From positions 1-37,837 of IMG/VR virus record IMGVR_UViG_3300045999_010741: 37,837 bases of DNA. The stretch is one strand, 5' to 3'. Origin of the DNA: a virus. Both the position numbers and the translations under genes were made by a program. Shown piece by piece: positions 24,662 to 33,193 of the stretch (positions are counted from its first letter, which is position 1; each line of letters starts with the position of its first letter). A model generated the notes under the pieces. That model was not told the DNA's origin, did not search any database, and saw only the letters and a list, made by a program, of their open reading frames with translations.

Positions 24662-24996
24662 GTTTTATATTCCATTAAGTTATTATTAAAAAATTTTGTT
24701 TGTAATTCTAACTTTCTTTTATGTCTCAACATATTTGCATCATCTACTTCTTTTGCTGAGATAGAGCCATATCTAGCTTTTTCTACTGCATCAAAGGTTA
24801 ATTTATTCGTTTGAACCATAGAATGATATTCTATAGAATTAATGATCTGAAACATTTTATCTTTCCCTATCTGATTTTCAATAAAAGCGAAACAATTCTC
24901 CCAATTACTATTACAGAGACCATTTAGATCTTTCTTTATTTCTAATATGCTTAGATAATCAAAAGCATATGCTTCATCAACTTTTAGATTAATCAT
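24658..24996 (-). CDS. Small unknown protein between ColD-like enzyme and Gmd
   Basis: A 112-residue, apparently all-helical protein (VDEAYAFDYLSILEIKKDL; YHSMVQTNKLTFDAVEKARY; EVDDANMLRHKRKLELQ). It overlaps the aminotransferase-fold gene by four bases and gmd by four, sitting between two enzymes of one pathway. It may therefore assist that pathway. I see no catalytic motif and no family I can name. Confidence 0.55.
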   Translation of the reverse strand: MINLKVDEAYAFDYLSILEIKKDLNGLCNSNWENCFAFIENQIGKDKMFQIINSIEYHSMVQTNKLTFDAVEKARYGSISAKEVDDANMLRHKRKLELQTKFFNNNLMEYKT

Positions 24997-26156
24997 TTGA
25001 ATTTTTTAAGTATATCTATTTGCTTATTTGATAAGCTTGGATAAATTCCAATATAGAAACCATTAGTATGTAAAAATTGGCTATTTTTAAAATCTTGATA
25101 ATTTCCATATTTTCTATAGCATGTTTGTAATAGTAGATTTCCAGATATAATTGGTCTTGTTTCTATGTTATTAGTTTTGCAAAAATTTAATATTTTTTCT
25201 ACAAAAGTTTTATCTTCAGATATAAATGGAAAACAGAATGGTACAGAAGTTCTATCTTCTAATTCTTTTGGTAAAAGAAGATTATGATTTTTAAAGATCG
25301 CTTTGATTTGATTAAATATTTCTATTCTTCTTGAGGAATATGAATGTATTCTTGAAAAGTCCAATAAACCTATAAATGCATTTATATCTGTATTTCTAAA
25401 ATTGTTCCCTAGCGAATAGAAATCAAATAAATTATCAACATTAGGATTGTTATACTTCTTAGAGTCAAGATCATATACATCTAAACTTCTAGTCATTCCG
25501 TGATTCCTATTCATTAGAAAATATTCGTATTCCTGCAAATTATTTGTAAAAATAAAACCTCCCTCTACGCTTTGCAGCTGATGTCCGAAATATGTGCTAG
25601 TTGTGCTAGTAAAATATGAAGATATATTCTTATTCTTATAAAGACCTAATGTATTTTCACAATTATCTAATAATATTTTTACTTTATATTTATCTTGCAA
25701 ATATATCAACTTTTCTATATCTGGTATCTGTCCTATTAAGGATACACAAACTATCGCTGAGACTTCTTCGGAGTTATTTACAAGATATTTTTCTACTAGA
25801 TCTAAATCTAAACAAAAATCATTTAATGATATATCTATAAATATTGGCTCAAATCCTTCTCTTACGAATGGAGATATAGAAGTTGTCCATGTTGTTGATG
25901 GAAAAATGACTTTATTCTTTTTATTTGTATAAAAATTATCTTTTAAGTTCATTGCCAAAAGAGTATTTGCTGTAGAGCCGCTAGATACAAATATTGAATG
26001 TTTAACACCTACATATTCTGCAAATACTTTTTCGATCTTTTTTACATATTTATTTTGTGTCCAAAAATTATTTTTATTTAAAATAAAACTAGCTAATTTT
26101 ATTCTATCTAAATAAGTAAAGCTAGAATTATTTAATGGCCATTTAAAACTAGTCAT
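24993..26156 (-). CDS. ColD-like PLP-dependent 3-dehydratase (DegT/AHBA fold)
   Basis: A 387-residue protein of the sugar aminotransferase (DegT/DnrJ/EryC1/StrS) fold. SSGSTANTLL (58-67) binds PLP phosphate, and LLDNCENTLG (162-171) holds the pyridine-binding Asp. At the position of the usual PLP-linking Lys stands H192 (TYFGHQLQSVEGG). This Lys-to-His change marks ColD and RfbH, which are dehydratases and not aminotransferases. RNHGMTRSLD and RPIISGNLL also match ColD. With gmd nearby, the likely substrate is GDP-4-keto-6-deoxymannose and the product GDP-4-keto-3,6-dideoxymannose, using glutamate as amino donor. A CDP-hexulose (RfbH-type) substrate is possible but has no supporting gene here. 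Confidence 0.82.
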   Translation of the reverse strand: MTSFKWPLNNSSFTYLDRIKLASFILNKNNFWTQNKYVKKIEKVFAEYVGVKHSIFVSSGSTANTLLAMNLKDNFYTNKKNKVIFPSTTWTTSISPFVREGFEPIFIDISLNDFCLDLDLVEKYLVNNSEEVSAIVCVSLIGQIPDIEKLIYLQDKYKVKILLDNCENTLGLYKNKNISSYFTSTTSTYFGHQLQSVEGGFIFTNNLQEYEYFLMNRNHGMTRSLDVYDLDSKKYNNPNVDNLFDFYSLGNNFRNTDINAFIGLLDFSRIHSYSSRRIEIFNQIKAIFKNHNLLLPKELEDRTSVPFCFPFISEDKTFVEKILNFCKTNNIETRPIISGNLLLQTCYRKYGNYQDFKNSQFLHTNGFYIGIYPSLSNKQIDILKKFK

Positions 26157-26165
26157 GTATATCTA

Positions 26166-26194
26166 ATACTATAATATATATTAATATATGTCAA
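26166..26194 (-). promoter_or_regulatory. Promoter candidate for the ColD-like/gmd unit
   Basis: On the minus strand, a perfect TTGACA (26194-26189), a 17-base spacer and TAGTAT (26171-26166) are followed by nine bases and the ATG at 26156. It fills the 40-base gap after the epimerase gene. No Shine-Dalgarno sequence is present. Confidence 0.55.
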
Positions 26195-26196
26195 TA

Positions 26197-27189
26197 CTAT
26201 TTCCAAAATGAATACATATTTTTATTTATTTCATAATTCATATATTTTATTTCTTTTTTACTGGTATTTAGATAGTAATAGAACATCTCTCTTATTAAAG
26301 ATTCTAGATTTGTATCATCTATAAAATTTAAATCTTTTTTAGCTTTCTCGTGATCACAAAAAGCGTGAACTACTTCTTTCCTCTTCTCTAGAAAAACAAG
26401 TTTTGATTTATCAAATTTAAATTCTTTACCAATTTGCAGTACCAAATTTGCTGCGTCTTTAATTGTAATAGGTTTATCAGAACCTATATTATAAAATTCG
26501 TTATCAAAGTTATACAATAATTTGTCAATAGGACCACACAAGAATTTACAGTCAGAAAATGCGCGGGTCTGTAATCCATCACCATATATAGTTATATCTT
26601 CCCCTTCAGCACATTGCCTAATCCAAATCGCAACAGCATTTCTATATTTATCCCAATAATTTTGATATTTAGATATAACATTATGAGGTAATATTGTTGA
26701 ATATCTCAGACCAAAATGTTCATAGGCTTCTCTTAGATCCATCTCTACTGCCAATTTAGCTATACCATATGGATCTTTAGGATTTCTTTTGTCTGTTTCT
26801 TTAAAAGGAGGATTTCCTTCGCCATAAGTTGCAAAACTAGAAAAATTTATTATTTTCTCGATGTTATGATTTATACAAGCATTTATTATATTAATTGATC
26901 CAATGAGATTATTCTGATAGTTATAGTTTCTTATAAATGGACTTAATATTTCTGCTGCATAAGCCGCACAATGTATAACAAAATTTGGAGACTCTATCTC
27001 AAAGATCTTATTTATTTCATCTTGATTACATATATCATTTACATAAAGTTTAATATCTTCTGGAACATTTTCTATAAAACCACCAGATAAATTATCAATA
27101 CCTACTACAGAATAACCCTTATTAAGGAAATGTCTTGCTAGGATACTCCCTATCATTCCTGCGGCACCTGTAATTATTATTTTTTTCAT
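26197..27189 (-). CDS. NAD(P)-dependent sugar epimerase/reductase (extended SDR, GalE-like)
   Basis: A 330-residue protein. It has the cofactor motif TGAAGMIG (7-14), GIDNLSGG (30-37), HCAAYAAE (73-80), catalytic Ser/Thr in NFSSFATYGEG (115-125) and Y141xxxK145 in PYGIAK. The layout is that of GalE-type nucleotide-sugar 4-epimerases. It may act on a UDP- or dTDP-sugar donor, or serve as the reductase/epimerase that completes a colitose-type pathway begun by Gmd and the ColD-like enzyme. Sequence alone does not decide this. It ends in TAG, starts in an ATGA overlap with the methyltransferase gene, and is followed by a promoter gap. Confidence 0.85.
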   Translation of the reverse strand: MKKIIITGAAGMIGSILARHFLNKGYSVVGIDNLSGGFIENVPEDIKLYVNDICNQDEINKIFEIESPNFVIHCAAYAAEILSPFIRNYNYQNNLIGSINIINACINHNIEKIINFSSFATYGEGNPPFKETDKRNPKDPYGIAKLAVEMDLREAYEHFGLRYSTILPHNVISKYQNYWDKYRNAVAIWIRQCAEGEDITIYGDGLQTRAFSDCKFLCGPIDKLLYNFDNEFYNIGSDKPITIKDAANLVLQIGKEFKFDKSKLVFLEKRKEVVHAFCDHEKAKKDLNFIDDTNLESLIREMFYYYLNTSKKEIKYMNYEINKNMYSFWK

Positions 27190-27725
27190 TTATTTATGAC
27201 AGCTAAAACATCATCGGATCTTCCCTTTACATTTCTTAAATCATGAATCTTAAGGTTTGGGTTTAGATTAAATATTAAAGATTTGTTCTGATCTACGTTT
27301 ACTATATCTTCTATAAAGTATACTCCACCATCTTTTAGCCTAGGAAAAAGTATATTAAATGAAGCTATTTGATGTTCTAACAAATGAGATCCATCATCTA
27401 TTATAAAATCAAACTTCTCATCTTTTAGAATGTTATCTAAGGCAAGTTTATTTGTTGCATCTACCTCGTAAACTTGAAAACCATCTGGACGAAAGATAAG
27501 ACTGGATAAGTTAATATCTAAACCTATAATTGTAGAATTAATGAAGAAATCTTTCCATAGCATTAATGAATATCCTTTCGAGACTCCTATCTCTAGTAGA
27601 CTTATATTATTTCTTTTAGAACTTAATATGTTCTCATAAATCTCTAAGTAGGAATGCGCGGTTCCTTTATCTCCGTCTCCTTCTGGAGTTCTATAATTTT
27701 CATATATTTGTTTAAGTGTTTTCAT
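27186..27725 (-). CDS. SAM-dependent O-methyltransferase (MycE/TylF-like)
   Basis: A 179-residue class I methyltransferase. LLEIGVSKGYSLMLWKDFF near residues 43-61 is the SAM-binding motif, IGLDINLS the second motif, and FDFIIDDGSHLLEHQ with GGVYFIEDI the DDGSH and post-motif signature seen in MycE-type and TylF-type sugar O-methyltransferases. The likely substrate is a hydroxyl of a sugar residue, which suits the surrounding glycosyltransferases. It starts and ends in ATGA overlaps. It is shorter than MycE, corresponding to the catalytic domain only. Confidence 0.8.
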   Translation of the reverse strand: MKTLKQIYENYRTPEGDGDKGTAHSYLEIYENILSSKRNNISLLEIGVSKGYSLMLWKDFFINSTIIGLDINLSSLIFRPDGFQVYEVDATNKLALDNILKDEKFDFIIDDGSHLLEHQIASFNILFPRLKDGGVYFIEDIVNVDQNKSLIFNLNPNLKIHDLRNVKGRSDDVLAVINK

Positions 27726-28348
27726 TTTGTTAAATCTAGAAACTCTTTTATTTTACAATGCGCACCAAAACAATCGTTCCAACTTCTTTGAAGTTCTGGT
27801 ATATCTCCACCCCAGCTAAATTTAGCAGCAATTTCAACTGGTGCATATTTTAAACCGCTTTTCTCTATCAATTCTTTATTCGTAGAGCAAACGACTATAT
27901 CTTCTTGATTACTATTTATATTGATATCTGGCCATGAACATCTTTCTATAAATCTTTTAGACCTTAGAGAGAATCCTCCATTTCCTACTCTTGTATTATG
28001 CAGTGTTCCATGAATCCAAGGAGCGCCAATATAATCATAATCTAAGAATGCATTATTCCAAGCGTTAATATTAGTTATATATCCATCTGTCTGAACTATT
28101 AATGCATAATCAGAATTTATATATGAAGATAAATTTTTTATTAAGAATCTATTATATTCTGGATATGTAAACTTTTTAACTTGAATAAATTCATAATCAT
28201 ATTTTATGTTTGGTTTTTCGAAAGAAAAAAGTTTTACTGAGTGAAAATTACATAAACTAGTGCAATAGTTTAAAACTTTTGCTGATTGATTTGGATCAAT
28301 CCCATCAATTAAAACGCAAGACACTCTCTGTAGATCTAATTTATTCAT
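27722..28348 (-). CDS. DUF5672-like putative glycosyltransferase
   Basis: A 208-residue protein. The segment ALIVQTDGYITNINAW, then YDYIGAPW and VGNGGFSLRSKRF (residues about 82-140), is the DUF5672 signature. That family is GT-A-like and often found in glycan loci. QTDG may supply the metal-binding acidic residue. It overlaps the next gene upstream by eight bases and the methyltransferase by four. The sugar and acceptor are unknown. Confidence 0.75.
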   Translation of the reverse strand: MNKLDLQRVSCVLIDGIDPNQSAKVLNYCTSLCNFHSVKLFSFEKPNIKYDYEFIQVKKFTYPEYNRFLIKNLSSYINSDYALIVQTDGYITNINAWNNAFLDYDYIGAPWIHGTLHNTRVGNGGFSLRSKRFIERCSWPDININSNQEDIVVCSTNKELIEKSGLKYAPVEIAAKFSWGGDIPELQRSWNDCFGAHCKIKEFLDLTK

Positions 28349-29099
28349 TTATAATTTTTGGGATATCTATCTTATTTTTTGCATAGAATTCAAGATTTAA
28401 TTCAAGTTGATTGGTCTCATAATTCCATTTATAACCACAATGACCAAAATGTTTCATTTGATATTCATATTTATCCTTACCATTTGAATGTAACCATGTC
28501 ATATGTTTAACATGGACTATATCTTTTGGTATTTGTTTATTCGATAAATTTTTATAAGATACTGTACCACCATACTTATCTTTATATATTATATCATTAT
28601 CCCAATAAAATTCATTTACCTCTTTATCATTAAATCGAGTCCTAAATATTCTCGGAGGACAGAATCCATCGATCCATTGTTTTCCATCAAATACATAATT
28701 TTTAAAATTAAGACTATACCAACAATAATCTTGATTTAATCTAATATAATTAATAATGTTTTCTATATCTTTATGCGAATAGAATTCATCTGCATCAACT
28801 AACCATATAAGATCGGAATTAATTACCTTTAAATATTGAAGACATAGATCCCTAGCTTTATGTTCCTGTATATAATTTGGACCTGTAAATACATTATCTA
28901 TTTTATTATCATTGTATAATCCTAATAAGAATTCGGTAGTACCATCATTTTCTTTATTTATATCAAAATACTCTAAAAATGGTAAAGAAACTGCGGATAT
29001 ATTCAAATGAAATCTATCTTTTAGATTTATAAAAGGAGCAATAGTATCTTTAGCATACTTTATACTATTATAACCACAATAAATTATTCCGATTGACAT
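28341..29099 (-). CDS. GT2-like glycosyltransferase
   Basis: A 252-residue protein. MSIGIIYCGYNSIKYAKDTI opens a GT-A fold, HKARDLCLQYL precedes the DxD motif LIWLVDADEFYSH (near residues 98-110), and WLHSNGKDKYEYQMKHFGHCGY lies near the end. No membrane segment is present. A promoter-like element ends seven bases before the ATG and no Shine-Dalgarno sequence is visible, so it may begin a new transcript inside the cluster. Confidence 0.75.
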   Translation of the reverse strand: MSIGIIYCGYNSIKYAKDTIAPFINLKDRFHLNISAVSLPFLEYFDINKENDGTTEFLLGLYNDNKIDNVFTGPNYIQEHKARDLCLQYLKVINSDLIWLVDADEFYSHKDIENIINYIRLNQDYCWYSLNFKNYVFDGKQWIDGFCPPRIFRTRFNDKEVNEFYWDNDIIYKDKYGGTVSYKNLSNKQIPKDIVHVKHMTWLHSNGKDKYEYQMKHFGHCGYKWNYETNQLELNLEFYAKNKIDIPKIINE

Positions 29100-29106
29100 A
29101 AAGGTA

Positions 29107-29134
29107 TTTATAAATACTACAGAATATCTCTCAA
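29107..29134 (-). promoter_or_regulatory. Promoter candidate inside the sugar cluster
   Basis: On the minus strand, TTGAGA (29134-29129), a 16-base spacer and TATAAA (29112-29107) are followed by seven bases and the ATG at 29099. The same stretch contains the palindrome TATTTATAAATA (29105-29116). Confidence 0.45.
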
Positions 29135-29899
29135 TTTATCAAAAGAATTAAAATCTAGATAGTAAGATCTTTTTGGTTCATGTATCCACATATCGTCTGT
29201 ATAAAGGAAGTTGGGCATCCATACTCCGCCTTCCCATCCTAAACCAGCTATAAAACATATACATGTTGCGCCACTAGCTATCGCTAAATGATGCATACCA
29301 CTTTCTACTCCTATATATAAACCCGCTGCTTTTATGACCGAAGCGACTTCTCTAAATGTGAGATTAAAATCTAAAATTTCTACATTCTTTAATAATCTGT
29401 GTTCATCACTTAATGCTATGAAAGTATATTTATCTTTATAAGTATCTATGATCCTCTGCCATTGATCTAGTGGAGCCATTCTTAGATTGCAAGGTTGTTG
29501 TAATTTAGGATTAAAACCACCAGAAAATGGACTAATTATAATTGGATTCTTATATTTCAGTAAATAATTCCTTCCGAATACCAAATCGTCTAGGTTGAAA
29601 TTTATCCAAGGAATATAATTATTATGTTTTATATCAAAACATTTAAACCAAGCTTTAATTGTATTTTCAAATATTGGTTTTTCAAATTTTCCATATTTTT
29701 TTATAGTATATTCTTGATCAATTGGACTATCAGTATAAATTACCTCGGTCATACCATAGAATATTGAAGCGACTTTTTTACCTCTACTCGTAGGAACTAT
29801 CTCGAATTTAGTCTTATTCATATATCTATAAAGAGGAGTAAATAACATTAGCTCTCCTAAAACTGGAACTTTTAAGCCAAATTCAAATTCGTATTCCAT
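29117..29899 (-). CDS. GT9-like (heptosyltransferase-fold) glycosyltransferase
   Basis: A 260-residue protein with the GT-B layout of GT9. The N-terminus LKVPVLGELMLFTPLYRY stands where GT9 has xxGDxxxxxPL, followed by PIIISPFSGGF (residues about 118-128) and the donor site YIGVESGMHHLAIASGAT near residue 195. It is shorter than typical GT9 enzymes (about 330). It ends in TAG, 17 bases before the next start, and is the third of three consecutive GT9-like genes. Confidence 0.72.
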   Translation of the reverse strand: MEYEFEFGLKVPVLGELMLFTPLYRYMNKTKFEIVPTSRGKKVASIFYGMTEVIYTDSPIDQEYTIKKYGKFEKPIFENTIKAWFKCFDIKHNNYIPWINFNLDDLVFGRNYLLKYKNPIIISPFSGGFNPKLQQPCNLRMAPLDQWQRIIDTYKDKYTFIALSDEHRLLKNVEILDFNLTFREVASVIKAAGLYIGVESGMHHLAIASGATCICFIAGLGWEGGVWMPNFLYTDDMWIHEPKRSYYLDFNSFDKLRDIL

Positions 29900-29900
29900 A

Positions 29901-30692
29901 TTAAAAATTAAAGTCTAAATGATCTAATGCCTGCTGCCATTTCGTCATGCAGAAATATTTAGCTCTTATATCTTCTCCTTTCCATAAGTAATCATCAACA
30001 TAAGCATAATCCCAAAATGGATAATAATCAAGATTCATGGGAATTACTTCTAGGACTTTACCTCCTACAGCTATCATTAAGAATGGATCTCCAGTATCAG
30101 AAAATAGACCTTTACCAATTACCTTATAACATGCGGCAAGTTGTCTAAGATTTAGATTTGGTATATTTATAACTTTGTCATAAGTAACAATTCCGCCTCT
30201 ACCATTAGTATAAAAATCGCTAGTAATACCAAATTGTAATATTGTATATTTTTTTGATAAAGTATCTATAAAGACTTTATTCATCTCTTCTGTAAATGTT
30301 CTAGCTCTCGCCCCATAATTTGTTGGGTCCCAAGAGCAACTATTATTTGGAGTATAAACTATCGGATTATCATATTTTATTAAAAAGTTTTTTGCCCACT
30401 CAATCTCTTCATCTTTTAGAATAACAAATGGTATTGCATTTACATCATCAATCCCAAGCGCATTTAACATTCTTTGACTTCTATGAATCCTTTCTTTTGT
30501 TTGCGGGCATTCTGGCGCAGGGTTTTTACTAAATGAAACATCGCAAATACCATCTAGCAAAACAGCTTTACCCTTTGCTACTTCGTCATCAATAATTTCT
30601 AATATACCATTCTTAATCTTTTTAAAAATAGGAGTCACTGTCATTAAATCTCCTAGGTTACCAACATGAAATCCTATTTTAAATTTATTCAT
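29901..30692 (-). CDS. GT9-like glycosyltransferase
   Basis: A 263-residue protein. FHVGNLGDLMTVTPIFKKI (residues 8-26) is the GT9 N-terminal motif. DNPIVYTPNNSCSW and YTILQFGI mark the start of the second Rossmann domain. FSDTGDPFLMIAVGGKVLEV replaces the donor-site GxDSGxxHLAxA pattern and lacks its His, a divergence that may change donor choice or activity. Middle member of the GT9 trio; it overlaps its upstream neighbour by four bases. Confidence 0.7.
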   Translation of the reverse strand: MNKFKIGFHVGNLGDLMTVTPIFKKIKNGILEIIDDEVAKGKAVLLDGICDVSFSKNPAPECPQTKERIHRSQRMLNALGIDDVNAIPFVILKDEEIEWAKNFLIKYDNPIVYTPNNSCSWDPTNYGARARTFTEEMNKVFIDTLSKKYTILQFGITSDFYTNGRGGIVTYDKVINIPNLNLRQLAACYKVIGKGLFSDTGDPFLMIAVGGKVLEVIPMNLDYYPFWDYAYVDDYLWKGEDIRAKYFCMTKWQQALDHLDFNF

Positions 30693-31555
30693 TTTAATTG
30701 CTCTATAGAATTAATTATCTGATCTTGAGTAATACAATCTTTACCATCTAAGCCTATTAAATCAATCTTATTGTTAAGATAGTTCTCGGGTGCAAATGCA
30801 GAGTAATTCCTAATATGATTTAGTGCATTTTTTAATACTAAATTAATTTGAGGAAATCCATAGGCTCCTATAACCCAACTTGATCCAGAATCTGTGCCTA
30901 TAGAAAGCTTGCAACCAAGGGTAATCCTTATCATTTCAAAAAAACTAAGATCTGTCATCTTAAAATATTTGCTAATTCCTTCGTCAATATTAGGTTCATT
31001 TTCCGCTCCAAAATGAAGTATAGTATAATTAAATTTCTTATCTATGACTTTTAAAGTTTCTTTCCACCAGTTAACAGATGGATTTCGATCTGTATCAACA
31101 CCATAGCAAGCAAATGGCCAAATAGCTATAGTATCTTCATATTTATTTAATTTAAACCATTTTTCTAGTTTAGGCTTTCTTAAAGCTTCTGGCATTGATT
31201 GAAAATCTTGTAAATTTATACCTGCCATTCTGACCGTTTCCTCAATGCAATTATAATCATTATACCAGTCTGTTTTATCTGGATGTTCTGGAAATGGATT
31301 AATCGCTATATTACATTCTTGCGCCATCTTTACATCATCGTCTGATAATCCTTCATGTTTTCCTAGTATATGTATTCTATCTATTAATGGATGATTAATG
31401 AATAGTGGTGCAGATTGGCTTGTTTTTTGAGATATAGGAAATATTTTATAAGAGTTTTTATATTTAATATCGAGATAATTTAAAACGGGAAGAAACATAA
31501 TTGTATCCCCTATTAAAGAAGCTCTTCCTGCGAATATCCTAAAATTCTTATCCAT
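30689..31555 (-). CDS. GT9-like glycosyltransferase
   Basis: A 288-residue protein. FAGRASLIGDTIMFLPVLNYL (first 30 residues) matches the GT9 N-terminal motif, TIAIWPFACYG the inter-domain region, and LSIGTDSGSSWVIGAYGFPQ the donor site near residue 217. It overlaps both neighbours by four to eight bases. A near-consensus promoter-like element lies inside the upstream gene, seven bases before its ATG, so it may also be transcribed independently. Confidence 0.75.
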   Translation of the reverse strand: MDKNFRIFAGRASLIGDTIMFLPVLNYLDIKYKNSYKIFPISQKTSQSAPLFINHPLIDRIHILGKHEGLSDDDVKMAQECNIAINPFPEHPDKTDWYNDYNCIEETVRMAGINLQDFQSMPEALRKPKLEKWFKLNKYEDTIAIWPFACYGVDTDRNPSVNWWKETLKVIDKKFNYTILHFGAENEPNIDEGISKYFKMTDLSFFEMIRITLGCKLSIGTDSGSSWVIGAYGFPQINLVLKNALNHIRNYSAFAPENYLNNKIDLIGLDGKDCITQDQIINSIEQLK

Positions 31556-32417
31556 TATATGTATTATATACGTTTATTATATTCTCAGCAATCTTTACTT
31601 TATTAAATTGAGCCTTATACTTCTCACCATATTTTATCGCAATCTTCTGATATGTTTGATAATTTTTATTTAGATCATATATCTTATTTGCAATCTTTGA
31701 GGGATTTGGTTCTACTAAGAATTCTGGAGGAGAAAATTCGTGAGCAGTAACATTATCTAAACATGTAATTGGTATAGATCCGCATATTAAAGCTTCAATC
31801 ATTGGTAATCCTATTCCTTCATTTTTTGAAGGTAAAAATAAAAATTTAGATGTATTATAATATATATTTAAATCTTCGTCAGATACTGGACCAATGTATT
31901 TACCAAAGTTAGGATTCTCATTACCACAGATATTTATCAACGATAAACCATTCTCTATTAGACTTAAAGTTTGATATACTAAACCAATTCTTTTATTAAA
32001 GTCATTAGCTCTTCCAACGTATAAAAAAACTTTATCTTTTTTTAATGAACTATCGTAAAAAACATCTTTAACTGGATTGTATATAACAGACACTTCTTTG
32101 TCTACAAGATCTTGAAGATCATCTCTTACTGTTTCACTTATAGTAGTTATTGCGTCTGCTTTATTTAAATAATAAGACCATTCTTCTATTAGAACATCAA
32201 CATTAGATAAATGCCAAGGTATATCTAATATATTTAATATTAAATATCCTCCTTTTGATTCTTTCAACTCTAAAGCGTCTTTATAACCTCCTGTATCATT
32301 TGAATATATAATATCAGGATTTTCATAATTTATATTATGATTTAATAATATAAGCCCTTGTTTTATTCTTGGTATTTGACATGTTAAACATTCCCCACCA
32401 AATAATGCAATATTCAT
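31548..32417 (-). CDS. GT4-family glycosyltransferase
   Basis: A 289-residue GT-B enzyme. VFLYVGRANDFNKRIGLVYQ (residues about 130-148) opens the donor domain, and SKNEGIGLPMIEALICGSIP contains the E-x7-E motif that holds the nucleotide sugar. The N-terminal domain is short (NIALFGGECLTCQI), so the protein is smaller than most GT4 enzymes (350-400). It overlaps neighbours by four and eight bases. Confidence 0.85.
   Translation of the reverse strand: MNIALFGGECLTCQIPRIKQGLILLNHNINYENPDIIYSNDTGGYKDALELKESKGGYLILNILDIPWHLSNVDVLIEEWSYYLNKADAITTISETVRDDLQDLVDKEVSVIYNPVKDVFYDSSLKKDKVFLYVGRANDFNKRIGLVYQTLSLIENGLSLINICGNENPNFGKYIGPVSDEDLNIYYNTSKFLFLPSKNEGIGLPMIEALICGSIPITCLDNVTAHEFSPPEFLVEPNPSKIANKIYDLNKNYQTYQKIAIKYGEKYKAQFNKVKIAENIINVYNTYNG
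31563..31591 (-). promoter_or_regulatory. Internal promoter candidate for the GT9 gene at 30689-31555
   Basis: On the minus strand, TTGCTG (31591-31586), a 17-base spacer and a perfect TATAAT (31568-31563) are followed by seven bases and the ATG at 31555. It lies inside the end of the GT4 gene. Confidence 0.4.
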
Positions 32418-33193
32418 ATAGAAAGATTATGTTTAAATATTTCTATTTTATCAAAAACAGATTTTTCATGTATTATATCTTCTACATCATATCCTGCGCG
32501 GTTAGACCAAACTGGTTGCCAAGTATTATTTTGTCTTTTTCTATCTTCCCAATTTAACCATCCAAGATGAATTATAAATGGTAAATCATACTGTTTAATC
32601 TTTGATATTGATATATTCTGACATAAAAATGTAGATAAGCAAAGTTGATTATTATTATTTAAAAGTTCGCATGTATCAGATCTTTTTATATCTATTTTTC
32701 CATTCGGTAGTTCTGCATTTTTCCAAATGCCTCGATGAAGACCCTGTTTATGCATATACCATTTAGCTCCAATAGACTTATAATGATTTATATCTTTGCA
32801 TAGATCTATAACTGGTAAAAATATTGCTTCATATTGAGAAGTTAAGAATTGATTTGCAATATTAAACCAAGAATCTTTATTTGGGCTTGGATATTCATCT
32901 AAATCCAATCCAATGCATATATCATTCCTACAATTTTGTAGAGCTGCATTTTTAATTTTTCCGTCAAAAGCATAATCTTCGTAATCAAAATCTGTCTCAA
33001 TAATTTTTATTTTATCTTGAAAGTTTGATTGAAGAGCGCTAACGCTTTGGTCTATATCTTTGTTTACAGCAATAACTATTTCACCTTTATCTCCATCCTC
33101 TATAAAGTCTATCCATTTTGGAATGGTAAGTTTCCAATAATTAAAATTATTCTTGTTTAAGTTGAAACAAGAAGCATATATACTATATTTCAT
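32414..33193 (-). CDS. GT2-like glycosyltransferase
   Basis: A 259-residue protein with a GT-A outline: MKYSIYASCFNLNKNNFNYW, DGKIKNAALQNCRNDICIGL and the metal site LDLDEYPSP near residues 95-103. HLGWLNWEDRKRQNNTW is near the end. The N-terminal GT2 Asp signature is weak, so family assignment is by the LDLDE motif and layout. Four-base overlaps join it to both neighbouring GT4 genes. Confidence 0.65.
   Translation of the reverse strand: MKYSIYASCFNLNKNNFNYWKLTIPKWIDFIEDGDKGEIVIAVNKDIDQSVSALQSNFQDKIKIIETDFDYEDYAFDGKIKNAALQNCRNDICIGLDLDEYPSPNKDSWFNIANQFLTSQYEAIFLPVIDLCKDINHYKSIGAKWYMHKQGLHRGIWKNAELPNGKIDIKRSDTCELLNNNNQLCLSTFLCQNISISKIKQYDLPFIIHLGWLNWEDRKRQNNTWQPVWSNRAGYDVEDIIHEKSVFDKIEIFKHNLSI
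32426..32454 (-). promoter_or_regulatory. Internal promoter candidate for the GT4 gene at 31548-32417
   Basis: On the minus strand, TTGATA (32454-32449), a 17-base spacer and CATAAT (32431-32426) are followed by eight bases and the ATG at 32417. It lies inside the end of the preceding gene. Confidence 0.35.
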
